Shown: positions 54,535 to 63,671 of the stretch, in pieces | Numbering within the stretch: the first letter of the stretch is position 1 | How the letters are laid out: every line of letters starts with the position of its first letter | Origin: Arachidicoccus sp. | Lineage (GTDB): Bacteria > Bacteroidota > Bacteroidia > Chitinophagales > Chitinophagaceae | Length of the DNA: 64,000 nt | Direction: 5' to 3' | NCBI GenBank assembly: GCA_028283605.1 | Contig: JAPWKH010000021.1 | Coordinates: forward strand, 17,420-81,419 | Program-made: the position numbers and the translations under genes | Notes under the pieces: model-generated | What the model was told of the DNA's origin: nothing | The model's database searches: none | What the model saw: the letters and a program-made list of their open reading frames with translations, nothing else

Positions 54535-55338
54535 TTAATCTTCAATATCGGCAGCTTCTCTTCCGCCGGTTCGTTTTACAATACCTCTTTCGCTTTCGCG
54601 GATAAAAGTAACGATCTCATCTCTTTCATCACTTGTATTAAATTCCTGTTCTATTAATTCTAAAGACTGAGAAATATTTAGTCCGCTGCTGTAAATAGTT
54701 CTGTATATATCAATGATTTCATTGATTCTTTCGTTGGAAAATCCACGGCGTTTCAAGCCCACACTGTTTACGCCACCGTAAGTTATAGGCTGTCTTACTA
54801 CCTTAATGTAAGGAGGAATATCTTTATTTACCAAGCATCCGCCGCCGATATACGCATGTACGCCTATTCTTGAGAATTGCTGAATAGCGCCCATTCCTGC
54901 TACAATCGCCCAATCGCCCATTAAAACGTGGCCGCCCATTTGCACATTATTGCTAAGAATGCAATTATTCCCGACAAAGCAATCGTGGGCAATATGGCTG
55001 TAAGCCATGATCAGGCAATTGCTTCCGATATGTGTTTTCCATTTATCTATGGTTCCCCTGTTAATGGTTACAAATTCGCGGATTGTAGTATTATCTCCTA
55101 TTTCTGCAATAGTTTCTTCGCCGGCAAATTTTAAATCCTGTGGAACCGCAGAGATAACCGCACCGGGAAAAATTCTACAATTCTTTCCGATTCTGGCTCC
55201 ATTCATAATGGTTACATTACTGCCAATCCAGGTTCCTTCTCCAATTTCCACATCGGGGTGGATCACAGTGAAAGGATCAATTTTTACATTGTCTGCAATT
55301 TTAGCACCCTGATGTATATATGTATAAGGTTGGATCAT
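54535..55338 (-). CDS. lpxA: UDP-N-acetylglucosamine acyltransferase LpxA
   Basis: 267-residue first enzyme of lipid A synthesis, transferring an acyl chain from ACP to UDP-GlcNAc. The left-handed beta-helix hexapeptide repeats fill residues ~1-190 (IHQGAKIADNVKIDPFTVIHPDVEIGEGTWIG). The catalytic His lies in MAYSHIAHDCFVGNNC at ~125, followed by IVAGMGAIQQFSRIG. The helical C-terminal domain (~200-267) begins with LKRRGFSNERINEIIDIYRTIY. Length and order standard. In some Bacteroidota LpxA is part of an lpxC/fabZ-lpxA cluster, but here only an ABC ATPase follows. Confidence 0.95.
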   Translation of the reverse strand: MIQPYTYIHQGAKIADNVKIDPFTVIHPDVEIGEGTWIGSNVTIMNGARIGKNCRIFPGAVISAVPQDLKFAGEETIAEIGDNTTIREFVTINRGTIDKWKTHIGSNCLIMAYSHIAHDCFVGNNCILSNNVQMGGHVLMGDWAIVAGMGAIQQFSRIGVHAYIGGGCLVNKDIPPYIKVVRQPITYGGVNSVGLKRRGFSNERINEIIDIYRTIYSSGLNISQSLELIEQEFNTSDERDEIVTFIRESERGIVKRTGGREAADIED

Positions 55339-55607
55339 TTAAAAAAATTATAACCATTTCTTAATAAGAAGAATTAAAATAAATGGGGACAAAAGTAGAT
55401 AAATTAATGAATTTATTTACAAATAAAACAAATTGCCAAAAAACACAATAAATTCTCTTGTTAAATGATAACTAAAGAGAATGGTATTAAAATTTTGTTG
55501 GCTTTTTCCTTCATCCTTTATATCTTAAAAAATCAAATTAGAAGTTTTACTGTAAATTAATCTTTAGTAATAAAATAAATAAAATTATAACGTAAAAAGA
55601 AAATATA
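55339..55607. other. AT-rich gap upstream of the riboswitch
   Basis: About 270 bp between the lpxA start and the riboswitch promoter. Very AT-rich. No coding frame, RNA or strong repeat is visible. Confidence 0.6.
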
Positions 55608-55615
55608 TACCTTTG
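55608..55615 (+). promoter_or_regulatory. -7 promoter box of the SAM riboswitch transcript (P1)
   Basis: TACCTTTG matches TAnnTTTG, 20 bp before the riboswitch P1 helix. Confidence 0.5.
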
Positions 55616-55634
55616 CGCAAGTTCTTTTATAAAT

Positions 55635-55734
55635 CTTATCAAGAAAGGCAGAGGGATTGGCCCTGTGAAGCCTTGGCAACCTCGCGAAAGCGGAAGGTGC
55701 CAAATCCAACCGGATACATATTCGGGTAGATAAG
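55635..55734 (+). ncRNA. SAM-I (S-box) riboswitch
   Basis: The 100-nt stretch has the conserved S-box core. P1 is CTTATC (55635-55640) with GATAAG (55729-55734). The core elements are AGAGGGA, then GGCCCTGTGAAGCC, TTGGCAACC, a P3 stem capped GCGAAAGC, GGTGCCAAATCC and a final ATTCGGGTAGATAAG. These are diagnostic for the class, which binds S-adenosylmethionine and shuts off methionine genes. A strong terminator hairpin follows at 55771-55805, so control is by premature termination. The reading frames downstream are metY, metX and homoserine dehydrogenase. Confidence 0.97.
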
Positions 55735-55770
55735 TCAGCGTATTTGTTTAATATTCTTCAAAGATATTTT

Positions 55771-55805
55771 AGCCTGCACTGACTTTTTGGTGCAGGCTTT
55801 TTTAT
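55771..55805 (+). terminator. Riboswitch-controlled intrinsic terminator
   Basis: AGCCTGCAC (55771-55779) and GTGCAGGCT (55790-55798), 9-bp stem followed by a run of seven or more T. This is the expression platform of the SAM-I riboswitch. Confidence 0.9.
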
Positions 55806-55860
55806 ATAATTCAAATCCCATCTGCATTTCCTTGATTTATTTTTTTAAGCAATAAAATAT

Positions 55861-55892
55861 TTGGCAGAATAAAATTTAGTCGATTAAATTTG
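55861..55892 (+). promoter_or_regulatory. Second promoter (P2) between the riboswitch terminator and metY
   Basis: TTGG (55861-55864), a 20-bp spacer, and TAAATTTG (55885-55892) match the Bacteroidota consensus. A transcript from here would begin close to the short ORF at 55901 and would not contain the SAM riboswitch. Confidence 0.5.
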
Positions 55893-55900
55893 TAGGACAA

Positions 55901-57356
<1,456 letters not shown>

Positions 57357-57363
57357 TAATAAA

Positions 57364-57456
57364 TTTTACCGCAAAGCGCATAAAGCATAATATGAAGTTT
57401 CACGCAAATTTCTTTGTGAAACTTTGCGAAAAAATGCTGTGTTCTTTGTGGTAAAA
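57364..57456. repeat. Nested palindromic repeat between metY and metX
   Basis: Outer arms TTTTACCGCAAAG (57364-57376) and CTTTGTGGTAAAA (57444-57456), 12 of 13 pairs. Inner arms AAGTTTCAC (57395-57403) and GTGAAACTT (57416-57424). The sequence is rich in CGCAAAG/CTTTGTG phrases typical of dispersed intergenic palindromes in Bacteroidota. It lies inside an operon and fills most of the metY-metX spacer, so it would be transcribed and could fold. Confidence 0.65.
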
Positions 57457-57471
57457 AATACACAAGAAGAA

Positions 57472-58548
57472 ATGATTTTGACTAAAGAAAAAGCAATAAT
57501 AAATAACGCTAACGTGCAACAATCTGTTTATCGGCACAATGAACTGTTTGCTTTGGAAAGCGGAAAAATAATTCCTGCATTTCATTTGCAATACACCACT
57601 TACGGAAAATTGAATGCCGCGAAAGACAATGTAGTATGGGTTTTTCACGCGCTTACGGCAAACAGCGAAGCGGCAGATTGGTGGCCCGGATTGATCGGTA
57701 AAGGAAAGCTATTCGATACGGAAAAATATTTTGTTGTATGTGCCAATATTCCCGGAAGCGCTTACGGAAGTATTTCTCCGTTGGATATTAATCCTGTTAC
57801 CGGAGAAAAATATTATCACGATTTTCCTTTGTTTACCATTCGCGATATTGTGCATACATTTCAGCAATTAAAAAATTATTTGGGAATAGAAAAAATTGCT
57901 GTCGGTATTGGCGGCTCGCTCGGCGGTATGCAACTACTCGAATGGGCGATTGAAGTACCGGATGTTTTTGATAAAATAATTTCTATAGGCACAAGCGCCA
58001 AGACATCGCCATGGGCAATTGCGTTGAACGCTTCGCAACGAATGGCTATTGAAGCAGATTCTACCTGGAAAAACAAATCTGACGATGCCGGACTAAATGG
58101 ATTAAAAGCGGCTCGTTCTATTGCGCTGTTATCCTATCGGGATTATAATACGTACGAGCTTACGCAACAGGGGGTAACAGAAGCCTCGGCGAGTTTGCCA
58201 ATTGACGAGCAAATTTATCGCGCGGAAACATACCAACGATATCAGGGAGAAAAAATGGTAAAGCGCTTCAATGCATTCAGCTATTATTTTATTACCAAAA
58301 CATTAGACTCGCACGATGTGGGGCGCAACAGAGGTTCAATAGAAAAAGCATTGAACAGAATTCGCGCAAAGGCTTTGGTGATGGGTATTTCAACGGATAT
58401 ATTATTTCCGCCGGCGGAACAGGAAACTATTGCAAGAAATATTCCGAATGCGGAATTGCATATCATCGATTCCTTATTCGGGCATGATGGATTTTTGCTG
58501 GAGTTTGAGAAGATTGAAAAATTTATTATTCCTTTTTTAAATAAATAG
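57472..58548 (+). CDS. metX: Homoserine O-acetyltransferase (MetX)
   Basis: 358-residue alpha/beta hydrolase-fold enzyme making O-acetylhomoserine from homoserine and acetyl-CoA, the substrate of MetY. The nucleophile elbow GGSLGGMQLLEW has Ser at ~142. Family phrases are VVWVFHALTANSEAADWWPGLIG near the oxyanion site and VVCANIPGSAYGSISPL; the Asp in GISTDILFPPAEQ and His in FGHDGFLLEF complete the triad. Start at 57472 (MILTKEK) is preferred to TTG at 57424, which would place 16 non-conserved residues in front and overlap the palindromic repeat. Frame intact. 18 bp downstream is a small membrane-protein gene. Confidence 0.94.
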   Translation: MILTKEKAIINNANVQQSVYRHNELFALESGKIIPAFHLQYTTYGKLNAAKDNVVWVFHALTANSEAADWWPGLIGKGKLFDTEKYFVVCANIPGSAYGSISPLDINPVTGEKYYHDFPLFTIRDIVHTFQQLKNYLGIEKIAVGIGGSLGGMQLLEWAIEVPDVFDKIISIGTSAKTSPWAIALNASQRMAIEADSTWKNKSDDAGLNGLKAARSIALLSYRDYNTYELTQQGVTEASASLPIDEQIYRAETYQRYQGEKMVKRFNAFSYYFITKTLDSHDVGRNRGSIEKALNRIRAKALVMGISTDILFPPAEQETIARNIPNAELHIIDSLFGHDGFLLEFEKIEKFIIPFLNK

Positions 58549-58566
58549 GGTAAATTATTTTTTAAA

Positions 58567-58857
58567 ATGAAGAGCAATATTTTTAAACAAATAAAATATA
58601 CTCCATTTTTGGGGCTGTCTCTTGGGCTGATATTCTTAGGACTTTTTTCTATGGTTATCGGAAGACTAAATACACGGGAAGATTGGGGCTACCCGATTTT
58701 TATTGGTTTTTGTCTTCCTCTCGCAGTTCGCATGTTCATCATGTATTGTCTTTTGAGATTATTGTTGCGCGAAAAAGTTGTGCTACAAAACATAATAGAA
58801 GGTTCAATTATTCTCTTATTTATTCTTTGGCATTGGAGAAGGATATTTTTAAAATAA
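58567..58857 (+). CDS. Small membrane protein in the methionine operon
   Basis: 96-residue protein with three hydrophobic segments (~15-32, GLSLGLIFLGLFSMVIG; ~45-67, FIGFCLPLAVRMFIMYCLLRLLL; ~76-92, IEGSIILLFILWHW) and a basic end. It is sandwiched 18 bp after metX and 10 bp before the homoserine dehydrogenase gene, in the same direction, so it is co-transcribed with the methionine genes. I do not recognise a family. The name can only be 'hypothetical membrane protein'. It could be a transporter subunit or regulator linked to methionine or homoserine, but that is speculation. Confidence 0.7.
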   Translation: MKSNIFKQIKYTPFLGLSLGLIFLGLFSMVIGRLNTREDWGYPIFIGFCLPLAVRMFIMYCLLRLLLREKVVLQNIIEGSIILLFILWHWRRIFLK

Positions 58858-58867
58858 ATAAATTAAA

Positions 58868-60124
58868 ATGACTACACATAAAGAATTAATTATAGGCATG
58901 TTCGGCTTCGGCGTTGTGGGCGAAGGCTTGTATAAAATTTTACAGCAAACGCCATCGCTCAACGCAAGAATAAAAAAATCATGTATTAAACATCCGGGCA
59001 AAAAGCGGAATGCGCCGGAGGAATTATTTACCACAGATAGAAACGATTTATTGTTCGATGATGAAATCAATGTGATCGTTGAAGTAATTGACGATTCAAA
59101 AGCCGCTTACGAAATCGTTACAACAGCTTTAAAAAATGGAAAAGCCGTTGTAAGCGCAAGCAAAAAAATGATTGCCGAAAATCTGCAAAGCATCCTTGAT
59201 TTACAAAAAGAAACCGGCTTGCCTTTTCTTTGTGAAGCCGCGGCGTGCGCGTCCATTCCGGTAATTCGCAATCTTGAAGAATATTATGATAATGATTTGT
59301 TGCATTCCATCCGCGCAGTAGTGAATGGCTCTACAAATTTCATTCTTACAAAAATGTTCGATGAAAAGCTGGACTTTCAGGACGCATTGATTCTTGCGCA
59401 GCAGCTCGGTTTTGCAGAGAGCGATCCTACGCTTGATGTAGAAGGATTCGATGCCGTGAACAAATGGACGATACTGTTAGTACACGCTTACGGAATTGTT
59501 ACATCCATCGACAATCTTTTGTTTACAGGCATTCAAAATATTCAGTTAAGCGATGCAACCATCGCAAAAGAAAAAGGCTGGGACATAAAGCTCGTAGCAC
59601 AGGCAAAAACTTTACTGAACGGAAAAGTTGCGGCATTTGTAATTCCGCAGTTTGTAAGGACGGAAGGGTTGCTCACTTTTGTGAAAAATGAATTCAACGG
59701 CGTTGTTATCGGAAGCGGATTTGCCGACAGGCAATTTTTCTACGGAAAAGGCGCGGGAAGTTTAGCCACCGGATCGGCTGTAATGAGCGATATATCTGCA
59801 TTGCGCTATGGCTACAAATATGAATACAAAAAATTGTACCATCACAAACCGAAAGAACTTACCGAAGATTTCTATGTACGCATTTATATCAGCTTTGATG
59901 AAGTAAATAAAATCCGCAGAGAAGAGTTTGAATGGATTGAAGAATGGCACGCAGGTTTGGAAAGAAGTTATTTGATCGGCGTAATACATTTTCAAAAATT
60001 AAGAAAAAACGATTGGTGGAAAGCGCCGGGCGTTTCCCTTATTCTCATGGTCGATGGCATTATCGAAGAAATTGATTCGCGCAATGCAAAGAAAAGAAGT
60101 TTGGAATTAGCGGGAATTTTATAA
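58868..60124 (+). CDS. hom: Homoserine dehydrogenase
   Basis: 418-residue NAD(P)-dependent enzyme that makes homoserine, the precursor for MetX. The Rossmann motif MFGFGVVGEGLYKIL (GxGxVG) is at ~11. Catalytic-domain phrases are VVSASKKMIAENL, EAAACASIPVIRNLEEYY, RAVVNGSTNFILTKMFDE (NGTxN-like, near the substrate site) and DPTLDVEGFDAVNKWTILL. The C-terminal ~110 residues lack an obvious ACT repeat, though the region around VRIYISFDEVNK could be a divergent one. Last gene of the metY-metX operon. The gene provides the acceptor for the first committed step. Confidence 0.92.
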   Translation: MTTHKELIIGMFGFGVVGEGLYKILQQTPSLNARIKKSCIKHPGKKRNAPEELFTTDRNDLLFDDEINVIVEVIDDSKAAYEIVTTALKNGKAVVSASKKMIAENLQSILDLQKETGLPFLCEAAACASIPVIRNLEEYYDNDLLHSIRAVVNGSTNFILTKMFDEKLDFQDALILAQQLGFAESDPTLDVEGFDAVNKWTILLVHAYGIVTSIDNLLFTGIQNIQLSDATIAKEKGWDIKLVAQAKTLLNGKVAAFVIPQFVRTEGLLTFVKNEFNGVVIGSGFADRQFFYGKGAGSLATGSAVMSDISALRYGYKYEYKKLYHHKPKELTEDFYVRIYISFDEVNKIRREEFEWIEEWHAGLERSYLIGVIHFQKLRKNDWWKAPGVSLILMVDGIIEEIDSRNAKKRSLELAGIL

Positions 60125-60308
60125 TTTCCCAAGTAATGGATAAGCGTATATTTTTTGTTTACTTATAGTTTCTTGGTGTAAAATTGGACTACCTTTAGGA
60201 AGAGATTCTCCCTTTCTTTAAAGAATGTAACCATGAAATGAGCCATAAGAATTTTGCATACTCCAAGCAAAGATTTTTTGGCAATTAAAAACACTAAAAA
60301 ATAAACAG

Positions 60309-60860
60309 ATGAAAACGAACAGACTGTCTGAAACAATTTTTGCTGCTTTAAATTCTCAATTGACAAAGGAAGCACACGCGGCTCAGATATATTTATCATT
60401 AGGTACTTGGGCAGATGATAAAGGATATGAAGGTATATCAAACTTCTTATTCAGACATGCCAACGAAGAGCGCAATCACATGATGAAGTTTTTGGAATAC
60501 ATATTGGATCGTGGAGCGAAACCCGTAATAGAGCCTATTCCCGGACCAATAGAAGATCCACAAAATGTACAGAATTGTTTCAATAAAGTTTTTGAGCAGG
60601 AAGTAGAAAACACTACTGCCATTTACAAGATTGTAAAATTGAGCTTAGTGGAAGAAGACTGGGCAACATGGAATTTTTTGCAATGGTTCGTAAAAGAACA
60701 GATAGAAGAAGAAACATTATCTCTGAAATTATTGGATAAAATAAAAATTGCCGGTGGCGAAAAAGCCACAGACGAAGCTTTGCAAACGCTCGATAAAGAA
60801 TTGGAACACACGTCCGATGATCTTCCTTCCGCCACCAATGCTACGCAGGCAAATCCATAA
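60309..60860 (+). CDS. Ferritin (non-heme iron storage)
   Basis: 183-residue four-helix-bundle ferritin. The start reads TNRLSETIFAALNSQLTKEAHAAQIYLSLGTWADDKGYEGISNFLFRHANEERNHMMKFLEYI, with E-x6-Y and the ExxH ferroxidase ligands. These include EERNH (~50-55) and a second-half EEDWATWNFLQWFVKEQIEEE with E-x-x-E spacing at ~122. It forms 24-mer cages storing ferric oxide. A short unstructured tail (TSDDLPSATNATQANP) ends it. Preceded by a 184-bp gap with no gene and followed by a strong terminator. Confidence 0.95.
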   Translation: MKTNRLSETIFAALNSQLTKEAHAAQIYLSLGTWADDKGYEGISNFLFRHANEERNHMMKFLEYILDRGAKPVIEPIPGPIEDPQNVQNCFNKVFEQEVENTTAIYKIVKLSLVEEDWATWNFLQWFVKEQIEEETLSLKLLDKIKIAGGEKATDEALQTLDKELEHTSDDLPSATNATQANP

Positions 60861-60881
60861 AAACAAAATAGATTTTATAGT

Positions 60882-60922
60882 ACCGGCTGTTCTTCAAATA
60901 ACAAGAACAGCCGGTTTTGTTT
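60882..60922 (+). terminator. Terminator of the ferritin gene
   Basis: ACCGGCTGTTCTT (60882-60894) and AAGAACAGCCGGT (60903-60915), 13-bp perfect stem with an 8-nt loop, then TTTGTTTTT. Confidence 0.9.
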
Positions 60923-60955
60923 TTCATCCACATAAAATTTACAGATTGGTTTGTT

Positions 60956-60963
60956 TAGTTTTG
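60956..60963 (+). promoter_or_regulatory. -7 promoter box of tsaB
   Basis: TAGTTTTG fits TAnnTTTG, ending 16 bp before the ATG at 60980. Confidence 0.4.
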
Positions 60964-60979
60964 CAAAATATTTATTCAA

Positions 60980-61669
60980 ATGGCGTTAATTCTATCCATC
61001 GATACAGCAACAGAAAATGCAATAGTAAGCTTAGGTAAGGAAGAAGAAATTATTGCTTTCAAGAAAAATGAAGAACAAAAAAATCATGCATCTTTCGTGC
61101 AGCCGGCTATATTGCAAATCTTAAAAGAAAACAATATTGAATTTAAACAAATAGATGCGATAGCCGTAAGCGCCGGCCCGGGAAGTTATACCGGTTTGCG
61201 CGTTGGTTTGGCCTCTGCAAAAGGATTGTGTTTTGCACTTGGCACACCATTGATTTTATTAAATACATTACAGGTAATGTCGGCACAAGTTGTTCAGGAA
61301 TTGCACAATTCCTCAGCATATTATTGTCCAATGATTGACGCTCGCAGAATGGAAGTTTTTACCGCTATATATGATTATTCTTTAAAAGAAATATTATTAC
61401 CTAATCCGGAAAATATTTCGGATAATAATTTTATTGAGATGCTCTCTTCTTATAAAAATGAAATAGTATTTTTTGGAAGCGGAATGCCTAAATGGAAAGC
61501 AACGACGCATCAAAAAAATTTTATATTCTACCACAGCGCGCTTGATTCCCCCAACGGAATTAACCGGCTTGCACAGCAGCATTTTATGCAAAAGGATTTT
61601 GCCGATCTTACTTACAGTGAGCCATATTATTTCAAAGATTTTTATACTACCGCAAAAATTAACGGTTAA
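60980..61669 (+). CDS. tsaB: tRNA threonylcarbamoyladenosine biosynthesis protein TsaB
   Basis: 229-residue ASKHA-fold protein, the scaffold partner of TsaD in the t6A37 tRNA modification. It starts ALILSIDTATENAIVSL (ATPase-like phosphate 1 region), then NHASFVQPAILQILKENNI and IDAIAVSAGPGSYTGLRVGLASAKGLCFALGTPLI, the TsaB signature. A less conserved C-terminal half follows. TsaB proteins lack the metal ligands of TsaD, as here. Its partner TsaE is at 8.3 kb; TsaC and TsaD are not in the window. It is followed by a gene-poor 120-bp gap. Confidence 0.93.
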   Translation: MALILSIDTATENAIVSLGKEEEIIAFKKNEEQKNHASFVQPAILQILKENNIEFKQIDAIAVSAGPGSYTGLRVGLASAKGLCFALGTPLILLNTLQVMSAQVVQELHNSSAYYCPMIDARRMEVFTAIYDYSLKEILLPNPENISDNNFIEMLSSYKNEIVFFGSGMPKWKATTHQKNFIFYHSALDSPNGINRLAQQHFMQKDFADLTYSEPYYFKDFYTTAKING

Positions 61670-61788
61670 TTGATATGCTGTTAAAATAATGATATTTTTA
61701 TATATAAAAAATCAATGAAGACTAATTTAATAGCTAATTTTATGATTAATTTTTGCAATATATTATCTTGAATTAATCAATAAAAATC

Positions 61789-62130
61789 ATGAGCAACACT
61801 ATTCAATCCATTGTTATTAAATCTCCCAATGGTTCAGAGGAAATAGCGATAGACTATTTAAGAATGAAAAAAGCAGCGCTTATACTAAGGGCTATCAATC
61901 ATAAATTACGGTTACAGATTATTAAGCTTATACAGGAACAGCAGAAAATTACGGTTACGGAAATTTATGTAAAACTACGGCTGGAACAATCTGTTGTATC
62001 TCAGCACCTGGCTATTTTAAGAAGAGCAAATTTGGTAGTAACACAGCGCGATGGAAAGTTTATTTATTACACGATCAACTTTAACCGAACCAAAGAATTA
62101 ATTGGTTTTGTTGACGAATTATTGAAATAA
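61789..62130 (+). CDS. ArsR/SmtB-family regulator without cysteine
   Basis: 113-residue winged-helix protein of the ArsR type. After an N-terminal extension (~1-28), the HTH spans RAINHKLRLQIIKLIQEQQKITVTEIYVKLRLEQSVVSQHLAILRRANLVVTQRDGKFIYYTIN, and a C-terminal dimer helix follows. There is no cysteine anywhere, and no His/Asp pair at the usual alpha5 metal position, so classic metal or thiol sensing via Cys is not possible. It lies 24 bp upstream of an MBL-rhodanese gene and almost surely regulates it. Persulfide-sensing relatives (SqrR/BigR-like) use two cysteines, which this one lacks, so the effector is unclear. Confidence 0.88.
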   Translation: MSNTIQSIVIKSPNGSEEIAIDYLRMKKAALILRAINHKLRLQIIKLIQEQQKITVTEIYVKLRLEQSVVSQHLAILRRANLVVTQRDGKFIYYTINFNRTKELIGFVDELLK

Positions 62131-62154
62131 ATCGAAATCATTAAACGCAAAACA

Positions 62155-63567
62155 ATGTACGTAGAACAGCTATATACCGGCTGCCTAAGCGAAGCGGCTT
62201 ATTATATTGAGAGCAATGGAGAAGCGGCAGTAATAGACCCGATGCGCGATATAGAGGCATATTTGGAATTGGCAAAAAATAGAAATGCAAAAATCAAATA
62301 TATTTTTGAAACACATTTTCATGCAGACTTTATAAGCGGACATTTGGATTTAAGCAAAGCTACAGGCGCACCGATTATTTACGGACCTGAAACTGAAGCC
62401 GGGTTTAAAGTACATATTGCTGCAGATGGAGAAAAATTCACATTAGGAAATTGTACTGTTCAGGTATTGCATACGCCCGGCCATACATTGGAAAGCTCTT
62501 GTTATTTATTAAAAGATGAAACAGGAAGAGACTACGCACTTTTTACAGGAGACACTTTATTTATCGGCGATGTTGGTCGCCCGGATTTAGCGCAAAAAGG
62601 CGCAGAAACGACTTCGGCGGAATTGGCGGCAATGTTATATGACAGTTTGGAGAATAAAATAAAACCGCTTGCCGGTGATGTATTGGTTTATCCGGCACAC
62701 GGCGCAGGAAGCAGCTGTGGAAAGAATTTAAGCACAAAAACTGTAAGCACCATAGAGGAACAAAAGCAAACAAACTACGCGTTGCTACAGCCATCAAAAG
62801 AAGAATTTATCAAAGCGGTTACAGAAGGGCTGTCCGAACCTCCGCAATACTTTCCGGTAAACGCGGAAATCAATAAAGCAGGCTATGCTGCGCTGGATAA
62901 AGTGTTAGAAAACGCTCTTACTGCCTTATCGGTTGAAGAATTTGAAAACGCAATGAATATGCCGGATGTATTGATAATAGATACGCGGAACCAAACGGCT
63001 TTTGTACAAGGATTTATTCCTGAATCAATTTTTATTGGTTTGGACGGCCGGTTTGCAGAATGGGCGGGAAGCCTGATAGATTTTAATAAAAAAATATTAA
63101 TCTTGGGCGAATTGGGAACGGAAAGAGAAACGGCAATCCGATTGGCACGCGTAGGATTTGATAAAATGACCGGCTATCTCAACGGAGGATTTGAGGCATG
63201 GAAAAATGCAGACAAACCAATTGATATGATTATAGAAGTGGAAGCCGATGAATTAGAAATAGATCTCCGCTTCGATGAACAGGCTATTGTTATAGATGTT
63301 CGTAAAGAAACGGAATATGCCGACGGACATGTAAAAGATGCGGCAAATATTCCGTTGGCTACTTTGACCGATCCCGCAACGATGTCACCATTCGAAGACA
63401 CCGATAATATTTATGTCCATTGCCAAAGCGGATACAGAAGTACCATCGCCGCATCATTATTAAAAAGGCAAGGCATTCACAATCTCAGAAACGTTGCAGG
63501 AGGTTGGCAGGCAATCGAACAAATTAAGGAAATTAAAAAAGAAAAATCTGTCGCGGCGCTGAATTAA
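62155..63567 (+). CDS. MBL-fold hydrolase with two rhodanese domains (persulfide dioxygenase-like)
   Basis: 470-residue protein. The metallo-beta-lactamase domain (~1-250) has the metal motif ETHFHADFISGH at ~55, HTPGHTLESSCY at ~105, FTGDTLFIGDVGRPDL at ~131 and YPAHGAGSSCG at ~180. This set is typical of persulfide dioxygenase/ETHE1-like enzymes oxidising glutathione or protein persulfide. Rhodanese 1 (~265-350) is degenerate: the active-site position reads ILGELGTE with no Cys. Rhodanese 2 (~370-460) carries an intact active-site loop HCQSGYRSTIA at ~422. The protein therefore joins persulfide oxidation and sulfur transfer in sulfide detoxification. It is paired with the ArsR gene 24 bp upstream. 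Confidence 0.9.
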   Translation: MYVEQLYTGCLSEAAYYIESNGEAAVIDPMRDIEAYLELAKNRNAKIKYIFETHFHADFISGHLDLSKATGAPIIYGPETEAGFKVHIAADGEKFTLGNCTVQVLHTPGHTLESSCYLLKDETGRDYALFTGDTLFIGDVGRPDLAQKGAETTSAELAAMLYDSLENKIKPLAGDVLVYPAHGAGSSCGKNLSTKTVSTIEEQKQTNYALLQPSKEEFIKAVTEGLSEPPQYFPVNAEINKAGYAALDKVLENALTALSVEEFENAMNMPDVLIIDTRNQTAFVQGFIPESIFIGLDGRFAEWAGSLIDFNKKILILGELGTERETAIRLARVGFDKMTGYLNGGFEAWKNADKPIDMIIEVEADELEIDLRFDEQAIVIDVRKETEYADGHVKDAANIPLATLTDPATMSPFEDTDNIYVHCQSGYRSTIAASLLKRQGIHNLRNVAGGWQAIEQIKEIKKEKSVAALN

Positions 63568-63616
63568 CAAGAAGAGTATCAATAGATTTAACATACTTGT
63601 TTATACATCTTTCAGT

Positions 63617-63650
63617 AAAATATCCTTTATCTTAGAGGGATATTTTTATT
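63617..63650 (+). terminator. Terminator of the ArsR/MBL-rhodanese unit
   Basis: AAAATATCC (63617-63625) and GGATATTTT (63638-63646), 9-bp stem followed by T-rich sequence, 50 bp after the stop codon. Confidence 0.65.
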
Positions 63651-63671
63651 ATAGATTAATTATAAATCATA

